From Roseibacillus sp. (GTDB lineage: Bacteria > Verrucomicrobiota > Verrucomicrobiia > Verrucomicrobiales > Akkermansiaceae): DNA of 64,000 nucleotides. A program made the translations under genes and the position numbers. The notes under the pieces are model-generated. The model did no database searches. It was not told the origin of the DNA and saw only the letters and a program-made list of their open reading frames with translations. The stretch is taken from the NCBI GenBank assembly GCA_029242545.1, contig JAQWTV010000172.1, forward strand, positions 26,221-90,220, read 5' to 3'. Below are positions 1 to 9,473 of this stretch, piece after piece (position 1 is the first letter of the stretch; each line of letters begins with the position of its first letter).

Positions 1-1013
1 AATCGGTTCATACCGAAGCGATCAACCATGACCCTGCCTGTACCTTCGTAATGACAGGCAGCGAAGTCCCCGGCAGACCAAGTCTCGGTTCCTGGCTCAG
101 CTATGGCCTCGGGAGCGAGAGCCAGAATCTACCTGCTTTTGTTGTCTTCACCCCAACCGTGAAGAACCCAAGCCAGGCACTCTTCAGCCGGATGTGGACC
201 AGTGGCTTTCTTCCCTCAAAATATGACGGCGTCAAACTTCGAAGTGCAGGAGACCCTGTTCTCTACGTAAAGAATCCCCCAGGCGTGTCTTCCGGCGACC
301 GAAGAGCCATGCTCGATGCACTTGGTCAACTAAACGAGAAGTCCTTCGAGCGTTTTGGAGATCCCGAGACTCAGACGAGGATCGCCCAGTATGAGATGGC
401 GTTTCGAATGCAAAGCAGCGTCCCGGAGCTGACTGACTTGAAGGGAGAGAGCAAGGCCACCCTAGAGATGTATGGGCCAAACGCCCAGAAACCAGGAACT
501 TTCGCTCACTCCGCACTCCTCACCCGCCGGCTCATTGAACGCGGGGTCCGAGTCGTTCAGGTCCTTCACAGGGGCTGGGATCAGCACGGGAACCTGCCTA
601 AGGAGATCAAGAATCAGTGTCTCGATGTGGATCAACCAACCGCAGCCCTGATCAAGGACTTGAAGGAGCGAGGAATGCTTGAGGATACCCTGGTTGTCTT
701 TGGTGGAGAATTCGGGCGCACTGCCTACTGCCAGGGCAAACTGACCCGGGAGAGCTACGGTCGCGACCATCACCCGCGCAACTTCTGCATGTGGATGGCA
801 GGAGGCGGTATCAAAGCAGGAATGACTTACGGGGAAACTGATGACTTCAGCTACAATATCGCAGAGAATCCCGTCCACCTCAATGAGCTGAATGCTACCA
901 TTCTTCACTGCATGGGAATCGATCACAGCCGCTTCACCGTTCGGCACCAAGGCCTCGACCAGCGTCTCACGGGCGTTGAACATGTGAACCCCGTCAAACC
1001 GATCCTAGCATGA
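1..1013 (+). CDS. DUF1501 family exported protein, 5' end outside window
   Basis: The reading frame is open from the first complete codon at base 3, so the gene starts upstream of the window and its signal peptide is not seen. About 336 C-terminal residues are present. The sequence matches the other four DUF1501 proteins here block for block: INHDPA near the window edge, then WDQHG, GGEFGRT, GRDHHP and a C-terminal [14 protein letters not shown]1501 belongs to the alkaline phosphatase/sulfatase-like superfamily; the conserved Asp, Glu and His residues in these motifs probably bind metal, but the substrate is unknown. It is followed after 77 bases by a PSCyt1/DUF1549/DUF1553 gene. The first visible methionine (51) is internal, not the start. 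Confidence 0.93.
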   Translation, partial: SVHTEAINHDPACTFVMTGSEVPGRPSLGSWLSYGLGSESQNLPAFVVFTPTVKNPSQALFSRMWTSGFLPSKYDGVKLRSAGDPVLYVKNPPGVSSGDRRAMLDALGQLNEKSFERFGDPETQTRIAQYEMAFRMQSSVPELTDLKGESKATLEMYGPNAQKPGTFAHSALLTRRLIERGVRVVQVLHRGWDQHGNLPKEIKNQCLDVDQPTAALIKDLKERGMLEDTLVVFGGEFGRTAYCQGKLTRESYGRDHHPRNFCMWMAGGGIKAGMTYGETDDFSYNIAENPVHLNELNATILHCMGIDHSRFTVRHQGLDQRLTGVEHVNPVKPILA

Positions 1014-1014
1014 T

Positions 1015-1042
1015 ATGAGGATCCCTGAGACACCTCATTTTC
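1015..1042 (+). terminator. weak stem-loop after the truncated DUF1501 gene
   Basis: ATGAGG at 1015-1020 pairs with CCTCAT at 1033-1038, with a 12-base loop and then TTTT. It lies two bases past the stop codon. Six base pairs is short, so this may only slow transcription or be chance. Confidence 0.3.
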
Positions 1043-1090
1043 TGCGTAGAAGCCACAAGTGCCCGGGATTTCGCCAATTGCGCCATCTAG

Positions 1091-3094
1091 ATGGTTCGCT
1101 ATCGTCTCCGGACATTGAAGCACCACCTCATATACTTTCTGATCCTCGCTTTCCTGCCATTGGCAGGTCAGGCTGGACAGTTTGATGAGATTGCTCCTCT
1201 CCTAAAAGAGCACTGTCTGAAGTGCCATGGCGGAGCCAAAAAAAATGGCGACCTTGACCTGCGATCACTCAAAAGCCTCCTTGAAGGCGGAGAAGGCGGA
1301 CCGGTTTTTGTGCCTGGCCAACCGGAAAAGAGCCGGCTCGTTACGCAACTTCACCCCGGCGCTGACCCCCACATGCCCCCAAAGAGTCAGCTCAGCGAGG
1401 CGGAAATTACCCTCATGCAAAAGTGGGTCACTCACTTTCGCTCACCCGAAGAGATCGATCATGAACCAACCCCGGAAGACATTGCGGAGACGCTTACACC
1501 GGGGCTCCAGCCTGAAGAGGCTATTGATATTCTCCTCGAGAGAAAGTGGGACGACAAAGGCATAGCCCCTGCTTCTTCCATTGATGATGGCTCCTTCCTC
1601 CGCAGAATCACTCTCGACCTGCTGGGAAGAATTCCTACTAGAGAGGAGCGCACTCGCTTCCTCGCCGATACCCGGCCTGATAAACGGCTGGCTCTGATTG
1701 ACGATCTATTGAACAGCAAGAGCCACGCACGCCACTTTGCAGAAATTTTCAACTTAGTTCTCCTTGGCCGATCCGGGTCTGGAGGCGCAACCCGAGCCGA
1801 CCGGCAGAAACACTTTTTACCCTACCTTCGCTGGGTCTTCGAGACCAACCGGCCGTGGAACAAGGTGGGCTATGACTTCATCGTGGGGCGGCCTGAAACC
1901 CCCGAAGAGCAGGGCGCTTCATGGTTTCTATACGAACAGGATAACGATTCAGGGAAAATGGCAACCTCGACCGCGACTGCCCTTTTAGGAACACAGCTTC
2001 AATGCGCCCAATGTCATGACCATCCAGTCGCTCCGGAAATTGAGCAGAAACATTACTGGGGACTGGTTGCTTTCTTCGACCGCACCCGGAACGTCCGCAC
2101 CAAGAACGGGCCAGGGCTCGGGGAACGCGCTGCGGGGGGCTATAACAAGTTTGCCAACCTTGAGGGGGAGAGCAGTGAGAGTGAATTGGTTTTCCTGACT
2201 GGCCAAACCGTAGTGGAACCGGAGGGCCGGCAAGACAAGGACGACATGAAAAACTACCTCGTGGGTCCTCCCGGTGACTGGATCACTCCTCCCAAACCCA
2301 TGAAAAAGGGAGATAAGCCGGTGATCACAACGGAAGTGGAGCAGGTTCCTCTTCCAAAGTTCTCTCGCCGCAAGGAACTCGCGCGCCTCGCACTCGACAA
2401 CAACCCCGCCTTCTCAAGAGCCTTGGTGAACCGGCTCTGGGCCATCCTGATAGGGCGCGGAATTGTTCATCCCGTGGACAAGATGAACTCAGCACATCCA
2501 CCCAGCCATCCCGCATTGCTCGCATGGCTGGCCAAGGACTTCGCGGCCAACGGATTCGATGTTCGTCGGACATGCCGCGCCATCCTTAGAAGCAGAGCCT
2601 ACGCTCTCTCCACGATCCACCCGGCGGAGGCCCCTCCCGCTGTGGACAGTTTCGCTCGGGGAATCGACAAGCCCCTTCCCGCAGAGGCTCTCTATCGGTC
2701 GATCCTCGTCGCTCTGGGAAGCGAGGCCCACGAGAACGGAACTGTCGACCGGGAAAATACGTATCGAGATGGCTTCGTTAAAACCTACCCCGATATCTTT
2801 GCTGAGAATTTTTCTCCCTCCGTGCAGCAGGCTATGTTTGCTGCTAACGGGAAAGTCGTCGAAAAAATCCTGAGCTCCGCGGATCTTCCCCTCCTTTCCC
2901 GCCTGAATGAGAGTGGAGATAATGGCTCGCTCACCGAAGAGCTCTTCCTCGCTACTCTAGGAAGGATTCCCGACCATGAAGAACGCACGCAGACTCTTTC
3001 CTACCTCATGGATAGGACCGACCGACCCTCTGCCGCCATCAAACAAATCCTGTGGGCTCTCTTTAACAGCGCAGAATTCCGTATGAATCACTGA
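1091..3094 (+). CDS. PSCyt1/DUF1549/DUF1553 cytochrome-like exported protein (667 aa)
   Basis: An N-terminal signal peptide (hydrophobic stretch about residues 12-28) is followed by a cytochrome c-like PSCyt1 domain with a heme motif C42-x-x-C45-H46. DUF1549 (PSCyt2) covers about 135-320 and contains a second CAQCH motif near residue 305. DUF1553 (PSD1) covers about 400-660, with the family motif ALVNRLWA. These proteins are abundant in Planctomycetes and Verrucomicrobia and nearly always paired with a DUF1501 gene; a role in periplasmic polysaccharide or sulfate-ester metabolism has been proposed, not proven. At 667 residues it is the shortest of the four copies here. Its stop overlaps the next start by one base (TGATG), so the pair is translationally coupled. 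Confidence 0.92.
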   Translation: MVRYRLRTLKHHLIYFLILAFLPLAGQAGQFDEIAPLLKEHCLKCHGGAKKNGDLDLRSLKSLLEGGEGGPVFVPGQPEKSRLVTQLHPGADPHMPPKSQLSEAEITLMQKWVTHFRSPEEIDHEPTPEDIAETLTPGLQPEEAIDILLERKWDDKGIAPASSIDDGSFLRRITLDLLGRIPTREERTRFLADTRPDKRLALIDDLLNSKSHARHFAEIFNLVLLGRSGSGGATRADRQKHFLPYLRWVFETNRPWNKVGYDFIVGRPETPEEQGASWFLYEQDNDSGKMATSTATALLGTQLQCAQCHDHPVAPEIEQKHYWGLVAFFDRTRNVRTKNGPGLGERAAGGYNKFANLEGESSESELVFLTGQTVVEPEGRQDKDDMKNYLVGPPGDWITPPKPMKKGDKPVITTEVEQVPLPKFSRRKELARLALDNNPAFSRALVNRLWAILIGRGIVHPVDKMNSAHPPSHPALLAWLAKDFAANGFDVRRTCRAILRSRAYALSTIHPAEAPPAVDSFARGIDKPLPAEALYRSILVALGSEAHENGTVDRENTYRDGFVKTYPDIFAENFSPSVQQAMFAANGKVVEKILSSADLPLLSRLNESGDNGSLTEELFLATLGRIPDHEERTQTLSYLMDRTDRPSAAIKQILWALFNSAEFRMNH

Positions 3095-4410
3095 TGAACG
3101 GGGCACAACAGAACTGCGGCAATCCGGAACATGGCCTTCATCGGAGACGCTTTCTTGAAGGCATGACAGCAGGCGCCATTTCCTCGCTCAGCTGGGCCGG
3201 GCTGTTTTCAAATCCCGCCTTTGCCGAGGCCGCAAAAAAGACCCAGAAGCGATGCATCCTGCTCTGGTTATGTGGTGGTCCTAGCCAGTTTGAAACTTGG
3301 GACCCTAAACCTGGCACGACTACAAGTGGCCCTTTCGGGTCGATTCCCACTTCCATCCCTGGGATTCACTTCAGTGAGCTGATGCCCAAGTGCGCGTCCA
3401 TTGCGCACAAGACCGCTGTCATTCGCTCGATGAAGACAAGTGCCAGCGAACATACGCAGGCCATCAATCTTCTCCAGAGAGGACACAAACCCAGACCACC
3501 CTTTACCCGTCCAACCATTGGCTCCGTCCTCTCCCAGCAGCTGGGACAACTGGATAGTGCTATCCCGAACTTCATTCTCCTCGACCCCTGCCCCGAGGGA
3601 AATGAATTCAAGGGTTTTAAGGCGGGAAACTGGGCTGGGTGGCTCGGAGCGGAATATTCCCCCGTTCGAACCGGTGGAGATTTTGGCATTCCGCACGTCG
3701 ACAAGCTCGATTCCATCACAACCAATGATCATGAGGCCCGCGAGGACTTGAGAAGCTTCTTCAGTAAGAAGTTCGAGAACGACACACGCAGCAAGGCGGC
3801 ATCCTCGCATAATGCTGTCTACGGCCGAGTCAAGGGCCTCATGAGCTGCGCTCACCTGTTCGATCTGGAGCGCCTTCCACAGCAGGACCGGGAACGCTAC
3901 GGACCCGGCACCTTTGGCCAGCACGCCCTCCTTGCCCGGAACCTCGTGGAAGAGGGGGCTCCCTTTGTCATGGTTGCCAATGGAATGCCATGGGACTGCC
4001 ACGTCTTTAACCACGAGATTTACCAAATGGTAGTCCCGGATCTGGACAATATCATCTACCAGCTCCACCAGGACCTCGAGGAGCGAGGGATGCTGGATGA
4101 TACCCTCGTGATCGCCATGGGTGAGTTCGGGCGCACCCCCTGGCTCAATGCGGCGCGGGGCAGGGACCACTATCCCAACGCGTGGAGCCTGACCATGTTC
4201 GGAAGCGGTATCGCGGAAGGAGCAGTGGTGGGAGCAACCGACAAACTTGGGTTCGATGTGACAGGCCAAGCCTTCGACGAACAAAATCTCTTTGCTACAA
4301 TATTTGCCGCGCTCGGCATCAACCCGCACGGGGAATTCCAAATTCCCAGCCTCCCTAATTTCCATTACGTGGAGGATAAATCCGAGCCAATCAGGGAGGT
4401 CCTCGCGTGA
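3094..4410 (+). CDS. DUF1501 family protein with Tat-type signal (438 aa)
   Basis: The N terminus carries a twin-arginine motif (HRRRFLEG, about residues 16-23) and a hydrophobic segment ending in AFA, which suggests folded export by the Tat system. The body has DUF1501 landmarks: LWLCGGPSQFETWDPK near residue 60, WDCHVFN near 305, GEFGRTPW near 345 and GRDHYP shortly after. It is diverged from the other four copies: shorter, with WDCH replacing WDHHG and without the C-terminal GLDxRLTGVE block. It overlaps the preceding gene by one base and the following WD40 gene by four bases (GTGA), making a tightly coupled three-gene unit. Confidence 0.92.
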   Translation: MNGAQQNCGNPEHGLHRRRFLEGMTAGAISSLSWAGLFSNPAFAEAAKKTQKRCILLWLCGGPSQFETWDPKPGTTTSGPFGSIPTSIPGIHFSELMPKCASIAHKTAVIRSMKTSASEHTQAINLLQRGHKPRPPFTRPTIGSVLSQQLGQLDSAIPNFILLDPCPEGNEFKGFKAGNWAGWLGAEYSPVRTGGDFGIPHVDKLDSITTNDHEAREDLRSFFSKKFENDTRSKAASSHNAVYGRVKGLMSCAHLFDLERLPQQDRERYGPGTFGQHALLARNLVEEGAPFVMVANGMPWDCHVFNHEIYQMVVPDLDNIIYQLHQDLEERGMLDDTLVIAMGEFGRTPWLNAARGRDHYPNAWSLTMFGSGIAEGAVVGATDKLGFDVTGQAFDEQNLFATIFAALGINPHGEFQIPSLPNFHYVEDKSEPIREVLA

Positions 4411-5480
4411 AAGTCGATATCGCAAAGGGCTCAAGCTTCAAGCTCCCCACCCATTGCCTTTCCCTCGCACGGGGCGAAGACAACCAATTCTACGCCGCAT
4501 GCTTTGATGGAGGCATCTATGCGTTGCCACAGATCCGCTGGGGCAAACCGAACAAACTTGCGGAGCACCGGAATTATGCCTCTGGGGTGAACTGGTCCCG
4601 AGCGAACCGGGAGCTGATTTCTTCCGGCTATGATGGACATCTGCTCTGGATTAATCCGGACAAGAAGCAGACGACTCGTGAAATAAAGGCCCACGAATTC
4701 TGGTCCTGGCAGAGCACCATTTCTCCGAACGGTAAGTTCATTGCCTCCTCGACCGGTCAATATCTCTGTGGTGGTTATAAATACGAGCCTGCTCAGGAAA
4801 AGGAGCCATCCATCCGGGTGTATGAAGTGCTTACCGGCAGGGAAGCTCACCACTTTCCCCACATCCCACCCGTTGAGTCAGTAGCGTTCAGCAACGACGG
4901 GAAGTTCCTCGCGGCGGGAAACCTCATGGGAGAAGTCCGCATCTGGAATCTTGAAACTGAGAAGGAGGTAGCCAGGATTCAAACGGGTAATTTCACTGGC
5001 TGGGGAATCATCAAGGGGCACTACTTTACCGGCGGTATTTTCTCGCTCGCATTTTCACCGGACGATTCCGAAATCCTGCTCGCTGGCATGGGGAGCACCC
5101 GTGATCCTGCCGCCGGGAATGGAAAACAATTGTGGGAGCGCTGGCAATGGAGGGACGGTGCCGTCGAACGAACCGGGAGTGCCAACGACAGCGAGATCGG
5201 ACAGGGCCTGATGGAAACCCTTGCGATTCATCCCGGAGGAAAAATTTTCGCAATGGCCGGAAGACTATTCAAAGGCCAATGGAACACCGCCATTTTTGAC
5301 CTTGCGACCGGATCACTGCTGGCCGCCACTGACACGAAGATGCGAGTGAGTAAGGCGGTCTGGAATGAGGACGGCACCCGGCTTTATCTCGGTGGAAGTT
5401 CGGGGCAACCCAAGGAGATGAAGGACATTGAGAAAACAGACTGGGGGAAGGTCAAAGTCCTCAAGGTCTCAGTCAGCTAA
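4407..5480 (+). CDS. WD40-repeat beta-propeller protein (357 aa)
   Basis: It starts at GTG 4407, inside the stop region of the DUF1501 gene (GTGA overlap). WD40-type blades are visible, the clearest around residues 150-190 (VAFSNDGKFLAAG then GEVRIWNLE) and again at 210-240 (SLAFSPDDSEILLAG) and 310-335. No signal peptide or membrane segment is seen, so it may act in the cytoplasm although its upstream partners are exported. WD40 propellers are protein-interaction platforms; one coupled to a DUF1501 gene suggests an assembly or scaffold role, which is inference. An alternative is that export depends on a start I have not recognised. Confidence 0.85.
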   Translation: MKVDIAKGSSFKLPTHCLSLARGEDNQFYAACFDGGIYALPQIRWGKPNKLAEHRNYASGVNWSRANRELISSGYDGHLLWINPDKKQTTREIKAHEFWSWQSTISPNGKFIASSTGQYLCGGYKYEPAQEKEPSIRVYEVLTGREAHHFPHIPPVESVAFSNDGKFLAAGNLMGEVRIWNLETEKEVARIQTGNFTGWGIIKGHYFTGGIFSLAFSPDDSEILLAGMGSTRDPAAGNGKQLWERWQWRDGAVERTGSANDSEIGQGLMETLAIHPGGKIFAMAGRLFKGQWNTAIFDLATGSLLAATDTKMRVSKAVWNEDGTRLYLGGSSGQPKEMKDIEKTDWGKVKVLKVSVS

Positions 5481-5535
5481 CTTCTTTCATCAGTCCTCCA
5501 TTGCATCGTGCTGGTAGAGAGCTAGTCTGGCAGGG

Positions 5536-7893
5536 ATGTTCCGTAACCCTCCGGCCCTTCAATTAGTCACCGCCGTCCTGTCGACGGGTGGGCTTTTTGC
5601 CGAGGTCGATTTCAATAGGGATATCCGGCCTATTCTCTCTGACCACTGTTTCGCCTGTCACGGACCGGACGAACATGAGCGCAAGGGCAAACTGAGGCTC
5701 GATACTGCAGAAGGAGCTCTGAAGGGGGGCGACATAGGCGATGCCCTCCTGCCTGAAAATCCAGATGAGAGTGAGATTATTCACCGGATTTTCAGTGCAG
5801 ACTTGGAGGAAGTCATGCCACCACCCGACGCGAACAAGAATCTCAGCGACGAGCAGAAAAATCTTCTCCGCGAATGGATCAAACAGGGGGGAGAATACGC
5901 GGAACCCTGGTCCTATCGCCCCCCCGAGACCAGTCCCGTCCCTCCAGCCCGGATTTCTGATTGGCCTGCAACCTGGATCGATAACTTCATTCTGGACCGT
6001 CTCCACCGTGAGGGGCTGGAACCCGCCCCGGACACCGATCCAGTTACTCTCGTGCGCCGCCTTCATTTCGACCTCATTGGACTTCCCCCCTCTGCGGAGG
6101 AAGTCGGTCGCTTCCTGAAGGAGTGGAAGGATAACCCGACCGACTGTCTGGAGAAGACCGTCGAGGAGCTTCTATCCTCTCCGCATTTCGGTGAGCGCAT
6201 GGCGATGTACTGGCTCGACCTGGTTCGCTATGCAGACACATGTGGATATCATGGCGATCAGGATCACAGTATTTCTCCCTACCGGGACTACGTCATCGAT
6301 GCTTTCAACGATAATATGCCCTTTGACCAATTCACCCGGGAGCAATTGGCAGGAGACCTTCTGGACTCGCCTACGATCGACCAGAAAATTGCGACAGGCT
6401 ACAATCGACTTCTCCAGACCTCTCACGAAGGCGGACTGCAAGCCAAGGAATACCTTGCCATCTACTTTGCGGACCGAGTCCGTAATCTTTCCAACGTCTG
6501 GATGGGAGCAACCGTAGGCTGTGCTCAGTGCCACGACCATAAGTACGACCCTTACACCGCCCGGGACTTTTACGCTCTGGGCGCCTTTTTTGCAGATATC
6601 GACGAGGCACAGCATTTCCGGGTCGGAACTAATAACCTGCCAACCAGACGCCCACCTGAAATCGATGTTCACTCGAAGCGGGAGCGCATGCGCCTCGCGG
6701 AGCTTGGGACGAAATTGTCCTCTCATACTCTTGCCACCAGCGAGGAGCGCAAAGCCCTTGAGGCGGAACTGGCAGCGTTGAAAAAAAGGCAGAGGAAGAC
6801 CATGATTACGGTCGCAACCAAGCCCCGCACTATTCGCATTCTACCCAGGGGAGACTGGCTCGACGAGAGTGGCCCTGCTGTAGAACCTGCGTTCCCCGCC
6901 TTTCTTGAGAAACCCGGAAACCCCGTTCAGTCGAAGCGTTTAACCCGTCTCGACCTCGCGAACTGGCTGACGGATCCAGCCCAGGGAACGGGAGGTTTAA
7001 CCGCGCGCGTGATGGTCAACCGGTTCTGGTATCTCGTGTTCGGTTCCGGGATTTCGAAGCGACTTGATGACTTTGGTGGACAGGGAGAAGCCCCCGTGCA
7101 TCCGAAACTGTTGGATAATCTTGCGGTTGAATTCTACAAGTCCGGTTGGGACATAAAGCATATGATGACCCTTCTGGTCACCAGCCGAACCTACAGGCAG
7201 AGCTCACTTGAAACCGTGGATCTCCGGGAACGTGATCCCTACAACCGACTTCTGGCACGACAGTCACGATATCGTCTTCCTGCGGAGACCATCCGCGACA
7301 ACGCACTGGCGATCTCAGGCCTCCTGCGCACGAGCTACGGTGGCGCCAGCGCGAAGCCCTATCAGCCCCTTGGCTACTACAAGCACCTCAATTTCCCCGG
7401 CCGGAAATACTCCCATCATGCCGATGATCGCCAATGGCGCCGGGGAATTTATGTCCATTGGCAAAGACAGTTTCTCCATCCCATGCTGCGTGCCTTTGAT
7501 GCCCCGACACGGGAAGAGTGCACTGCTGAGCGGCCGCGCTCCAATACACCCACCGCCGCGATGACGCTTCTCAATGACCCTTCTTTCGTTGAGGCTGCCC
7601 GCGTTTTTGCTGCACGCGCTCTTTCCGAGGGTGGGCCAAGCGTCGATTCCCGCTTGGCATTTTCATATCAAGAAGCGCTTTCGCGAACTCCTGATGAAGA
7701 GGAAATCCGAATCATGAAACAGCTTCTTTCGACTGCGTTACGAGAATTTGAGTCGGCCCCTGCTGCCGCGAAGGCACTAGTCTCAACAGGAATGGCTCCA
7801 GCCGCGGGCAGCCTTGAGATCATCCAGCATGCTGCTTGGACCACCGTGGCCCGCGCAATTTTGAATCTCTCTGAAACTTACACCCGGAACTGA
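5536..7893 (+). CDS. PSCyt1/DUF1549/DUF1553 cytochrome-like exported protein (785 aa)
   Basis: Signal peptide about residues 1-22, then PSCyt1 with heme motif C38-x-x-C41-H42 and the characteristic block GKLRLDT soon after. MPPPD near residue 95 carries the methionine that commonly serves as the distal heme ligand. DUF1549 runs about 145-360 and contains CAQCHDHKYDPYT. DUF1553 runs about 475-760 with MVNRFWYLVFG, GGASAKPYQP and SNTPTAAMTLLNDP. There is no inserted domain between DUF1549 and DUF1553, unlike the copies at 9474 and 47616. A DUF1501 gene follows after 28 bases, so the two probably form an operon. Confidence 0.93.
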   Translation: MFRNPPALQLVTAVLSTGGLFAEVDFNRDIRPILSDHCFACHGPDEHERKGKLRLDTAEGALKGGDIGDALLPENPDESEIIHRIFSADLEEVMPPPDANKNLSDEQKNLLREWIKQGGEYAEPWSYRPPETSPVPPARISDWPATWIDNFILDRLHREGLEPAPDTDPVTLVRRLHFDLIGLPPSAEEVGRFLKEWKDNPTDCLEKTVEELLSSPHFGERMAMYWLDLVRYADTCGYHGDQDHSISPYRDYVIDAFNDNMPFDQFTREQLAGDLLDSPTIDQKIATGYNRLLQTSHEGGLQAKEYLAIYFADRVRNLSNVWMGATVGCAQCHDHKYDPYTARDFYALGAFFADIDEAQHFRVGTNNLPTRRPPEIDVHSKRERMRLAELGTKLSSHTLATSEERKALEAELAALKKRQRKTMITVATKPRTIRILPRGDWLDESGPAVEPAFPAFLEKPGNPVQSKRLTRLDLANWLTDPAQGTGGLTARVMVNRFWYLVFGSGISKRLDDFGGQGEAPVHPKLLDNLAVEFYKSGWDIKHMMTLLVTSRTYRQSSLETVDLRERDPYNRLLARQSRYRLPAETIRDNALAISGLLRTSYGGASAKPYQPLGYYKHLNFPGRKYSHHADDRQWRRGIYVHWQRQFLHPMLRAFDAPTREECTAERPRSNTPTAAMTLLNDPSFVEAARVFAARALSEGGPSVDSRLAFSYQEALSRTPDEEEIRIMKQLLSTALREFESAPAAAKALVSTGMAPAAGSLEIIQHAAWTTVARAILNLSETYTRN

Positions 7894-7921
7894 GCAATTC
7901 ACTCCTCCTCCCAACAGGCTG

Positions 7922-9355
7922 ATGACAACCACTGAACGACTGGGAAACTACGTTAATCGCCGATCATTTCTTGGCTCGGCAGGATTTGGACTGGGATCTG
8001 CAGCTCTCCTATCCCTGCTCGACCGCGACGCCCTCGGAGAAACTATCGACACTTCCTACAATGGGATTGCGGGCCTGCCACATCATGATGCCAAGATCAA
8101 AAGAGTCATTTTTCTGACGATGGCAGGAGGCCCGTCACATCTGGAGACCTTCGACTACAAGCCCAAACTCGACGAGCTCAATGGCAAGCCCATGCCTGAA
8201 TCGTTCACCAAGGGCCAACCGATCGCTCAACTGCAAGGTCAGCAGCTCAAGGTCCAGGGTCACCTCACGAAATTCCAGGAGTTTGGCAAGGGGCAGTTCA
8301 TCTCTGACTTTCTGCCCTATCATCGGAAAATGGCTGACCAGATCTGTGTGGTGAAATCCATGCTCACCGAGCAGATCAATCATGATCCGGCCCATACCTT
8401 CATGAATACGGGATCTGCGATCAGTGGCCGTCCCTCCATGGGGGCATGGGTCAACTACGGTCTCGGAAGTGATAGTGAGGACCTTCCGGGATTCGTCGTC
8501 ATGACAAGTGTGGGAGGGCGTAACCCTCAACCGATTGCAGCCCGTCAATGGGGCACAGGCTTTCTTCCAAGCCGTCACCAAGGGGTAGAATTTAACTCCA
8601 CCGGGGATCCAGTCCATTACGTCACCCGTCCTCCGGGAGTAACCGAGAAACACCAGCAGGCCCTCGTTCAATCCATCCAGCAGCTTGACAGCCGGCGCAA
8701 CCAGATGGTTGACAACCCGGAAATCAAGGCTCGGATCGCTGCTTACGAGATGGCTTTCCGGATGCAAGCCAGCGTCCCGGATCTCACTGATGTATCCGAT
8801 GAGCCTCAGCATATTCTTGAGATGTATGGCGCAAAACCAGGCGACGGATCTTTCGCATCAAACTGCCTGCTTGCCCGTAGACTTGCAGAAAAAGGAGTTC
8901 GTTTTATCCAGCTCTACCACAGGGGATGGGATCACCACGGAGGACTGGTGCAGTATATGAACACATGCTGTGGTCTAACGGACAAACCAACGTGGGCCTT
9001 GCTTACCGACCTGAAACAGCGCGGAATGCTGGATGAGACCCTTATTGTATGGGGCGGAGAATTCGGACGGACCCCAATGTTCCAGGGCAAAGGTGGAGCT
9101 GGCCGCGATCATCACATGAAAGGCTTTTCCATGTGGCTGGCCGGTGGCGGAATCCAGGGCGGAACGGCCTATGGCGAAACCGACGAACTTGGATATGCCT
9201 CGGTAAAGGACGTCGTCCATGTGCGTGACCTTCATGCCACCATGCTTCACCTCCTGGGAATTGACCATAACCGCTTCTCCGTGAAATTTCAGGGGCTGGA
9301 CATGCGTCTCACCGGCGTGGAGCCTGCAAGGGTCGTAAAAGGAGTATTAAGCTAG
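7922..9355 (+). CDS. DUF1501 family protein with Tat-type signal (477 aa)
   Basis: Twin-arginine motif NRRSFLGSAG (about residues 12-21) followed by a glycine/alanine/leucine-rich hydrophobic stretch. Conserved blocks in order: MAGGPSHLETFD near 60, INHDPAHTFMNTG near 155, WDHHGG near 338, WGGEFGRTP near 378, GRDHH near 395 and QGLDMRLTGVEPA at the C terminus. It is closely similar to the copy at 12516 over the whole length, which suggests that the gene pair was duplicated. Likely partner of the PSCyt1/DUF1553 protein encoded directly upstream. Confidence 0.94.
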   Translation: MTTTERLGNYVNRRSFLGSAGFGLGSAALLSLLDRDALGETIDTSYNGIAGLPHHDAKIKRVIFLTMAGGPSHLETFDYKPKLDELNGKPMPESFTKGQPIAQLQGQQLKVQGHLTKFQEFGKGQFISDFLPYHRKMADQICVVKSMLTEQINHDPAHTFMNTGSAISGRPSMGAWVNYGLGSDSEDLPGFVVMTSVGGRNPQPIAARQWGTGFLPSRHQGVEFNSTGDPVHYVTRPPGVTEKHQQALVQSIQQLDSRRNQMVDNPEIKARIAAYEMAFRMQASVPDLTDVSDEPQHILEMYGAKPGDGSFASNCLLARRLAEKGVRFIQLYHRGWDHHGGLVQYMNTCCGLTDKPTWALLTDLKQRGMLDETLIVWGGEFGRTPMFQGKGGAGRDHHMKGFSMWLAGGGIQGGTAYGETDELGYASVKDVVHVRDLHATMLHLLGIDHNRFSVKFQGLDMRLTGVEPARVVKGVLS

Positions 9356-9473
9356 CCTGACTCCTCTATTTTAGGATTTGCACCAATTTCATTGGCGCTA
9401 CCACGAAAACAGGACCAACTGGGAGAACCCCGCTCTTGCGCACTCCCGCGACCCTCGGTAGTGAATAGGTGCC

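Noticed and set aside
3268..4434. A 388-codon open frame on the minus strand
   Set aside because: It lies antisense to the DUF1501 gene at 3094, has no recognisable domain, and fits the mirrored codon bias of a GC-rich gene.
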